Origin: Planctomycetales bacterium
GTDB taxonomy: Bacteria > Planctomycetota > Planctomycetia > Planctomycetales > Planctomycetaceae
Direction of reading: 5' to 3'
DNA: 64,000 nucleotides
Assembly (NCBI GenBank): GCA_026400835.1
Contig: JAPLOA010000066.1
Coordinates: 24,554 to 88,553 of the forward strand
Shown here in pieces: positions 58,357-64,000 of this stretch. The notes under the pieces are model-generated. The model saw nothing but the letters and a program-made list of their open reading frames with translations. It ran no database searches and was not told the origin of the DNA. The position numbers and the translations under genes are program-made. Position 1 is the first letter of the stretch. The number at the start of each line of letters is the position of its first letter.

Positions 58357-58564
58357 AGCAATTCCCTTTGCGCCGTGTCACCAATCTGGTTACAGGATAT
58401 TCTCCGCATGGTGTGACGTGAGTCCGGTTGGTCGCGGGGTACAATTTCGTAGCACCCCTCAATTGTGGCTGAGTGCAGAATAGAGTATTCCGGGAATCGT
58501 GAAAATATGGACCCTGTTGCATCGTCGATGCGGTTCAATAGACTTCCGGGAATTACTGAAGCTC

Positions 58565-58586
58565 CGTCGCTCCGCCGACGGGATTT
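58565..58586 (+). repeat. 22-base dispersed repeat, copy 2
   Basis: Exact match to 6125-6146, same orientation. Located about 95 bases before leuS. Confidence 0.6.
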
Positions 58587-58642
58587 GCTCGTCGCCCGGA
58601 ACTTAAGGGACTCACTCTTTGGTGTCCGCCGATTGCGATTGT

Positions 58643-58672
58643 CTGAAAACCGAACACTGAACACCGAAAACC
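58643..58672 (+). repeat. CCGAAAACC tract just upstream of leuS
   Basis: Tandem-like units of the form GAACACYGAAMACC end seven bases before the leuS ATG. A very similar tract occurs at 61725-61758 ahead of the next gene. Could be a repeat remnant or a leader element; there is no Shine-Dalgarno sequence here. Confidence 0.5.
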
Positions 58673-58679
58673 TTCCCCC

Positions 58680-61517
58680 ATGCCCCGTTACGACTTCAAA
58701 CCCGTTGAATCCCGCTGGCAGCAATACTGGGACGAAAACCAGACCTTCCGCACTGAGGACGCTGTTTCGGAAAAGAAGAAGCTGTATGTGCTCGACATGT
58801 TCCCGTATCCGTCCGGCAGCGGATTGCATGTGGGGCATCCGGAAGGTTACACCGCGACGGATATTGTCTGCCGTTACTCGCGGATGAAGGGCTTGAATGT
58901 TCTGCATCCAATGGGTTGGGATGCATTCGGACTTCCAGCGGAAGAGCACGCGGTCAAGACAGGCACTCATCCTCGCGAAACGACGAATCAGAACATTGCG
59001 ACGTTTAAACGTCAGCTGAAGATGCTCGGCTTCAGCTACGACTGGGAGCGAGAACTCGCGACGACTGATCCGGATTATTACCGTTGGACGCAGTGGATCT
59101 TTCTGCAGATTTTCGACACATGGTATGACTCGGAATATGAATGGACGGGCCCCGATGGAGTGAAGCGAAAAGGCAAAGGTCGACCGATTAGTGAGCTGCC
59201 GATACCGGAAGAAATTTTGGCGAGTGGCAGGGCGTCAGCCCTCCGAGACTCCGCGTCAACAGACACCACAGTTGCAGGAAATACACTCGGTGGGCTGACG
59301 CCCGACCGCTCGCCTGACGTTACGGAGGCCGTTCGCCGTTTTCAGGACAAGCATCGACTCGCCTATGTTTCCGACGCGCCGGTGAACTGGTGCCCTGCCC
59401 TTGGCACTGTTTTGGCGAATGAAGAAATCATCGACGGCAAGAGCGAACGAGGCGGCCATCCGGTTGTCCGCATGCCGCTCAAGCAATGGATGCTGCGCAT
59501 CACCGCGTACGGCGATCGTCTCGCAAATGAGCTCGATCCGTTGACATGGTCCGAAGCGATTAAGCTGATGCAACGCAACTGGATCGGACGCAGTGTTGGC
59601 GCGGAAGTCGATTTCAAGATAGCGATAGATTCGGCGAGCGGCAGGGCGTCAGCCCTCCGAGATCAAGCGCAAGCCGTCACCTTAACCGCAGAAAACGCAC
59701 TCGGAGGGCTGACGCCCAACCGCTCGCCATTTCCGAAGGAACCTGTCGCCGAAACGATCCGCGTCTACACAACTCGCCCCGACACACTCTTCGGCGTGAC
59801 CTACATGGTTCTTGCGCCGGAGCATCCGCTGGTCGACATGATCACGACGCCGGAACAAAAGGCGGCGGTGGATGAGTATCGCACGAAGGCATCGTTGAAG
59901 AGCGATCTCGATCGTACCGATCTCGCGAAAGATAAGACGGGCGTTTTCACCGGCGGCTATGCGATCAATCCCGTCAACGGAGAGAAAGTTCCTGTCTGGA
60001 TCGCCGACTATGTGCTCATCAGTTACGGCACCGGAGCCATCATGGCTGTGCCCGCGCATGATGAACGCGACTATGAATTCGCAAAGGCGTTTGGGATTCC
60101 GATCAAGCAGGTTGTTGCACCAGCTCCTGGCAGCGGACACGTTGCGGATATCGAGAACTCGGCCTTCACAGAGACTGGAATCGCAGTCAATTCCGGCAAG
60201 TATGACGGTCTTGCGACGGCGGATTTCAAATCTCAAATTTCAAATGACCTGACTGCCGCGGGTCTTGGCAAAGAAGCGGTCAACTATCGTCTGCGAGATT
60301 GGTTGTTCAGCCGTCAACGATATTGGGGCGAGCCGTTTCCGATCTGGCATGAGCTGGATGCTGATGGCAATCCAACTGGCCTGATGCGAGCGGACTCGGC
60401 TGAATCGCTGCCGGTTCTGCATCCTCATATGGAAGACTTCAAACCGACTGGCACGCCCGAGCCGATGTTGGCCAAGGCGACTCAGGAATGGTTGTTCAAG
60501 ACCGACACCGACGGCGTGAAGCTTAAGAGAGAAACCAACAGCATGCCTCAATGGGCCGGAAGCTGCTGGTACTATCTGCGCTTCTGCGATAACAAGAACT
60601 CGACCAACTTCATCGACCCGGCAAAAGAAAAGTACTGGCTGCCAGTCGACCTCTACATCGGCGGCGCGGAACACGCGGTGTTGCATTTGTTGTACTCACG
60701 CTTCTGGCACAAGGTCCTGTTCGATCGCGGCCACGTGAGCACCCCTGAACCGTTTCAGAAGCTTGTGAATCAGGGCATGATTTTGGGTGAGCCGGATGAA
60801 AACGGCAAAGCCGAGAAGATGTCCAAGTCTCGCGGCAACGTCATCAACCCGGATGAAGTCGTGAAGGACTACGGTGCCGATTCTCTGCGACTCTATGAAA
60901 TGTTCATGGGTCCGCTTGAACAAACCAAGCCGTGGCAGATGAGCGGTGTCGAAGGCGTCTATCGATTCCTCGGTCGCGTCTGGCGAATGATCGTCGACGA
61001 ACGCGCGGAGACGGTGAAGCTGGCGGATGCGGTTGTCGACGCGGCTCCAACGGACGAACAACTGCGAGTTCTCCACAAGACGATCAAGGCTGTGACGGAT
61101 GACATTGATCGTTTGTCATTCAACACGGCGATCAGTCGCATGATGGAATTCTCCAACTTTATGTCGAGCCAGGAAGCTCGTCCGAAGTTGGTCTTGTCTC
61201 AGTTCGTGCAGCTGCTGAGCCCATTTGCGCCGCATATTGCCGAAGAACTCTGGAATGTGCTCGGCCATCCGAATACTCTGGCTTACGAACCGTGGCCAAC
61301 ATACGACCCGGCGTTGTTGGTGGAAGACTCTGTGGAAGTTCCTGTTCAGTTCAACGGCAAGCTGCGATCCAAGATCGTCGTGCCCGCGAATAGCGACGCA
61401 GCCGCCCTTGAAGCGGCCGCCCGAGCGGATGAACAAGTGCAGAAGAATCTGGAAGGAAAGACTGTTGTAAAGGTCGTCTCGGTGCCGGGGCGAATGGTAA
61501 ATTTTGTCGTCAAGTAG
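58680..61517 (+). CDS. leuS: Leucyl-tRNA synthetase with two 32-residue palindrome-encoded inserts
   Basis: Charges tRNA-Leu. HVGH at 50-53 and KMSKS at 713-717 are the class I signatures; the CP1 editing domain has VYTTRPDT (362-369) and [14 protein letters not shown]. At 945 residues it is about 64 longer than expected. The excess is two inserts, residues 181-212 and 319-350, both beginning [10 protein letters not shown] and containing LGGLTPxRSP. They are encoded by the palindromic elements at 59219-59314 and 59633-59728. Without them the protein lines up with ordinary LeuRS ([24 protein letters not shown] intact). As an essential gene with all motifs it is surely functional. Confidence 0.95.
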   Translation: MPRYDFKPVESRWQQYWDENQTFRTEDAVSEKKKLYVLDMFPYPSGSGLHVGHPEGYTATDIVCRYSRMKGLNVLHPMGWDAFGLPAEEHAVKTGTHPRETTNQNIATFKRQLKMLGFSYDWERELATTDPDYYRWTQWIFLQIFDTWYDSEYEWTGPDGVKRKGKGRPISELPIPEEILASGRASALRDSASTDTTVAGNTLGGLTPDRSPDVTEAVRRFQDKHRLAYVSDAPVNWCPALGTVLANEEIIDGKSERGGHPVVRMPLKQWMLRITAYGDRLANELDPLTWSEAIKLMQRNWIGRSVGAEVDFKIAIDSASGRASALRDQAQAVTLTAENALGGLTPNRSPFPKEPVAETIRVYTTRPDTLFGVTYMVLAPEHPLVDMITTPEQKAAVDEYRTKASLKSDLDRTDLAKDKTGVFTGGYAINPVNGEKVPVWIADYVLISYGTGAIMAVPAHDERDYEFAKAFGIPIKQVVAPAPGSGHVADIENSAFTETGIAVNSGKYDGLATADFKSQISNDLTAAGLGKEAVNYRLRDWLFSRQRYWGEPFPIWHELDADGNPTGLMRADSAESLPVLHPHMEDFKPTGTPEPMLAKATQEWLFKTDTDGVKLKRETNSMPQWAGSCWYYLRFCDNKNSTNFIDPAKEKYWLPVDLYIGGAEHAVLHLLYSRFWHKVLFDRGHVSTPEPFQKLVNQGMILGEPDENGKAEKMSKSRGNVINPDEVVKDYGADSLRLYEMFMGPLEQTKPWQMSGVEGVYRFLGRVWRMIVDERAETVKLADAVVDAAPTDEQLRVLHKTIKAVTDDIDRLSFNTAISRMMEFSNFMSSQEARPKLVLSQFVQLLSPFAPHIAEELWNVLGHPNTLAYEPWPTYDPALLVEDSVEVPVQFNGKLRSKIVVPANSDAAALEAAARADEQVQKNLEGKTVVKVVSVPGRMVNFVVK
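59219..59314. repeat. Palindromic element inside leuS, copy A
   Basis: Arms 59219-59247 and 59286-59314 (29 bases each), centre 38 bases; total 96 bases, an exact multiple of three. Reads as residues 181-212 of LeuRS. Arms match those at 2-95 with a few changes; the centre does not. Four mismatches between its own arms. Confidence 0.93.
59633..59728. repeat. Palindromic element inside leuS, copy B
   Basis: Arms 59633-59661 and 59700-59728, centre 38 bases, total 96 bases. Same reading phase as copy A, giving residues 319-350. Two mismatches between arms, so better preserved than copy A. It falls between the MQRNWIGRS stretch and the threonine-rich editing motif. Confidence 0.93.
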
Positions 61518-61532
61518 AGGGACGACCGTTTT

Positions 61533-61758
61533 CGGTTTGAGGTTTTCAGTTTTCGGAGAGTGATGACCTTAAGCATCCGCCACCGGGCTGTTGATTTGAT
61601 TAAGCATTCCACGTTTTCGTTTAACGTCGAGCCGCAAGCGTGGGCGAAAACAAAGCACCGACGCCTGCGGCTTGCCGTTAAACGAGTTAAATCGACATAC
61701 ACCCGGTGGCGTGTATGTTTGCGACTCTCCGAAAACTGAATACCGAAAACCTCAAACG
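61533..61758. repeat. Nested inverted repeats between leuS and DUF1501
   Basis: Three nested inverted repeats: outer arms 61533-61560 / 61725-61758 (GTTTGAGGTTTT...CAGTTTTCGGAGAG, 5-base difference), middle arms CGCCACCGGG 61578-61587 / CCCGGTGGCG 61702-61711, inner arms 61619-61641 / 61662-61684 (GTTTAACG...AAGCCGCAGGCG type). Could fold into one long cruciform or mRNA hairpin. Confidence 0.75.
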
Positions 61759-61786
61759 TGTTTTCCCTTCCCCGGAGCCCCATCCC

Positions 61787-63199
61787 ATGACAACTCCCAT
61801 CCATGCCGATCAATCTCGCCGTGGCGTTCTGCGTTCGATGGTTGGCGGTTCGATCCTGTTTCCGGGGCTTGTGTCGCAACTGCTGGCGGACGAAGCGAAG
61901 CCCGATGCTGGCGACCCGCTCGCTCCGAAGCCGTCTCATTTTCCGGCGAAGGCCAAGCGAGTCATCTTCCTCTACATGAGCGGCGGAGTTTCTCACGTCG
62001 ATTCGTGGGACCCGAAACCGAAGCTGTTCGCGGATGCCGGCAAGACCATTCCGGTCAATGAGTTTCAAGGTCGCAAAGGGGACTTCAACATGTTCCTCAA
62101 GCGGCCTCAGTGGCAATTCAAACCACGCGGCCAGAGCGGCATCGAAGTCAGCGACTTGTTTCCTCACATGGCCGAATGTGTCGACGATTTGTGTGTGATT
62201 CGATCGATGAAATCGGACCACACCAACCACTACGAAGCGACGCTGGGGATTCATACCGGATCGTTTACGTTTGCTCGGCCCAGTATCGGTTCATGGCTGA
62301 GCTATGGCCTCGGGACCGTCAATCGTAATCTGCCATCGTTCGTCGTCATCGCACCGCATTCACCGTATGCCGGTGGTCAGGTCTGGGGCAGCGATTTTCT
62401 TCCCGGTGCTCATCAGGGGACGCTGGTTTTGCCGGGAACGGAACCGGTCGCCAACATTCAGCGACGTGCACCCAGCAGTCGACTGCAGGAGATGGAACTG
62501 GCCGCGATGGCTCGCATGAATCAAAAGCATCTGGCGGCTCGTCCGAATGATCCTCTGCTGACAGCTCGCATGAAGTCGTTTGAAACTGCGTTTGGTATGC
62601 AGGCCGAGATGCCGGAGGTGTTTGATTTGTCGAAAGAAGACGATACCACGCTTGAGATGTACGGGTTGCCGCGTGGAAGTACAAACGGTTTCGCGTGGCA
62701 GTGCCTGGTTGCTCGCCGATTGGCGGAACGAGGCGTCCGGTTTGTTGAACTGATCGATGTTGGTTCATCCGGCAACTGGGATGCTCACGGCGACATGATG
62801 ACTCATGCTCCGCTGGCGAAAAATATTGATCAGCCGATTGCCGGGTTGCTGAAAGATCTGAAACAGCGAGGAATGCTGGAGGATACTCTGGTGGTCTGGA
62901 CCACGGAGTTTGGCCGCACGCCTTTCAATTCGGCCGCCGGAGCTGCAGGCCGCGAGCATCATCACTGGGTATTTTCGTCCTGGCTGGCTGGTGCCGGCGT
63001 GAAGCCCGGAATGACCTGGGGCGAATCTGACGAGTATGGCATTGATGTCGCTAAGGATGTTGTCCACGTGCACGACTTCCACGCGACGATTTTGCACCTG
63101 ATGGGTTTGGATCACGAGCGCCTGACGTTCCGCCATTCCGGTCGCGATTATCGACTGACGGATGTTGCGGGGCGCGTTGTGAACGAGATCCTTGCGTGA
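61787..63199 (+). CDS. DUF1501 protein (Tat-exported)
   Basis: 470 residues with Tat motif QSRRGVLRSMVGG (about 9-21). DUF1501 blocks: VIFLYMSGGVSHVDSWDPKP, LFPHMAECVDDLCVIRSMKSDHTNHYEA, AERGVRFVELIDVGSSGNWDAH, VVWTTEFGRTPFNSAAGAAGREHH and a final LTDVAGRVVNEILA. ATG 61787 opens on the Tat signal. No DUF1549/DUF1553 gene lies within the window on this side; such a gene may be missing or the protein may act alone. The next gene is an exported enolase-superfamily protein. Confidence 0.9.
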   Translation: MTTPIHADQSRRGVLRSMVGGSILFPGLVSQLLADEAKPDAGDPLAPKPSHFPAKAKRVIFLYMSGGVSHVDSWDPKPKLFADAGKTIPVNEFQGRKGDFNMFLKRPQWQFKPRGQSGIEVSDLFPHMAECVDDLCVIRSMKSDHTNHYEATLGIHTGSFTFARPSIGSWLSYGLGTVNRNLPSFVVIAPHSPYAGGQVWGSDFLPGAHQGTLVLPGTEPVANIQRRAPSSRLQEMELAAMARMNQKHLAARPNDPLLTARMKSFETAFGMQAEMPEVFDLSKEDDTTLEMYGLPRGSTNGFAWQCLVARRLAERGVRFVELIDVGSSGNWDAHGDMMTHAPLAKNIDQPIAGLLKDLKQRGMLEDTLVVWTTEFGRTPFNSAAGAAGREHHHWVFSSWLAGAGVKPGMTWGESDEYGIDVAKDVVHVHDFHATILHLMGLDHERLTFRHSGRDYRLTDVAGRVVNEILA

Positions 63200-63465
63200 A
63201 TGCATGGGGCCAATTCAGCTACGCAGATGTGGTTGATGGTTGATGATAAGATATGACGATATGATTTCATGCGCTGGCTCTGGACGTTTGACGTAAGACG
63301 ATGAGATCATCAGCTGGTGCCGCATGTTGTCGGTTTTCTTTCCGGGCTGCGGAAGTCATACTGGTCTGACAGATTCGTCGACATAATTGATCCCCCAGCG
63401 ACGATTCTTCCCACCTCAATTCTCCCCCGCTTTTTTGCTCTCCATTCTGCCCTCAGGAGCATCTC

Positions 63466-64000
63466 ATGGTTTCTGCTCGACGCGCATTTTTGAAGAAGTC
63501 GGCTGGTGTGGCCGGGTTATTGGCGTTCTCTGGATTTAGTCGCAGCACACTTCGTGCCGTGGGGGCGGTGGCGGCTGAGAAGCACTTTGAGATCACAGAT
63601 ATCAAACGTACGACCGTCAAGCTGGAGTTTCGCCCAACTCCGCGCCGCAATATGGATCGCGAGATTCCTCATTGGCGCTATTCGGAGATCTGCGATGTGA
63701 CTCTCAAATGCGGCGTCACGGGAACCGGCGAGACACTGCTGTACTACACCTGGGGAGCAACTCCGGATGAAGCGATTCCTCGCGTGATCGGTCGCAGTGC
63801 AATCGACGTTATGTGGGATGATACTTTGGGAGCAGGTCTGCAAATGGCGTTGTTTGACGCCGTTGGACGTGCCGCAGAAGTTCCGGTGCATTCGCTGCTC
63901 GGCGAAAAAGTCCATGACACAACGCCACTGTCGTGGTGGAACATCGATACGTCGGCTGCTGATATGGTTTCCGAATGCAAAGAAGCGATGCGATTGGGTT
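63466..64000 (+). CDS. Enolase-superfamily protein (mandelate racemase / muconate lactonizing type), partial
   Basis: Gene cut by the window end after about 178 codons. AGGAG at 63455-63459 precedes ATG 63466. A Tat signal (ARRAFLKKSAGVAGLLAF, residues 4-21) is followed by the N-terminal capping domain of the enolase superfamily: ITDIKRTTVKLEF, EICDVTLKCGVTGTGET and the start of the barrel with LGAGLQMALFDAVGRAAEVPVHSLLGEK. The catalytic Lys and metal ligands lie beyond the edge, so the subgroup is not decided. Acid-sugar dehydratase or epimerase is the usual role. Confidence 0.85.
   Translation, partial: MVSARRAFLKKSAGVAGLLAFSGFSRSTLRAVGAVAAEKHFEITDIKRTTVKLEFRPTPRRNMDREIPHWRYSEICDVTLKCGVTGTGETLLYYTWGATPDEAIPRVIGRSAIDVMWDDTLGAGLQMALFDAVGRAAEVPVHSLLGEKVHDTTPLSWWNIDTSAADMVSECKEAMRLG

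Larger units (their letters stand above)
58357..58679. other. leuS upstream region
   Basis: About 320 bases with the second 22-base repeat (58565-58586) and an A/C-rich tract at 58643-58672 directly before the leuS start. The tract contains GAACACTGAACACCGAAAACC-like units also found before 61787. No gene recognised. Confidence 0.5.

Noticed and set aside
59219-59728. Possible intein or intron in leuS
   Set aside because: The inserts are only 32 codons, lack splicing motifs, and match a non-coding palindrome elsewhere, so they are palindromic elements read through as protein.
61346-62254. 302-codon minus-strand frame
   Set aside because: Antisense to the end of leuS and the start of a DUF1501 gene; long only because of codon bias.

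Overview
The window reads as chromosomal DNA of a planctomycete (Planctomycetota, Planctomycetales-like). The evidence is the family content: four DUF1501 proteins (one broken), two DUF1549/DUF1553 'planctomycete cytochrome' proteins, two exported formylglycine sulfatases, a surface protein with an N-terminal LEPR-type motif, a pyrophosphate-type phosphofructokinase, a DUF6677 membrane protein, and many Tat-type signal sequences. I found no tRNA, rRNA, CRISPR array, prophage or insertion sequence.

Layout. 1-5.1 kb: a palindromic repeat, ftsK, then an exported nucleoside hydrolase with ribokinase. 5.1-10.7 kb (minus strand): an exported MvaI/BcnI-like nuclease, a broken DUF1501 gene and its DUF1549/DUF1553 partner. 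11-21.7 kb: sulfatase, DedA, DUF480 (YceH), a sigma-54 activator, ftsH, a STAS/HATPase partner-switch pair, and a second sulfatase. 22-29.7 kb (minus strand): PPi-type pfk with a clear terminator, accC, accB, a Xaa-Pro peptidase, an oxidoreductase and a CCA-adding-type nucleotidyltransferase. 30-39.7 kb: a DUF6677 gene with a 58-codon membrane gene, an orphan DUF1501, unknown genes, a dead BlaI/MecI regulator, and a large secreted esterase with FN3-like repeats. 40-49.3 kb: a STAS protein, a TrhO-RluA fusion, two tandem cobalamin-binding radical SAM paralogues, an ECF sigma factor with a putative anti-sigma partner, moeA and a LuxR-type regulator. 49.5-56 kb: a DUF1549/DUF1553 operon divergent from a DUF1501 gene. 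56-64 kb: a VOC protein, a glycolate-oxidase-type flavoprotein, a small DUF4177-like protein, leuS, another DUF1501 gene and the start of an enolase-superfamily gene cut by the window edge.

The most striking signal is a palindromic element of about 95 bases with 29-base arms. One copy lies between genes at the left edge. Two 96-base copies sit in the same reading phase inside leuS, each adding 32 residues; the second falls in the CP1 editing domain just before the threonine-rich motif. This resembles the protein-coding palindromic elements of Rickettsia, but the sequence is different. Other notable points are an exported MutH-fold nuclease without a methyltransferase, the TrhO-RluA fusion, the tandem radical SAM pair, and several dispersed hairpin repeat families.
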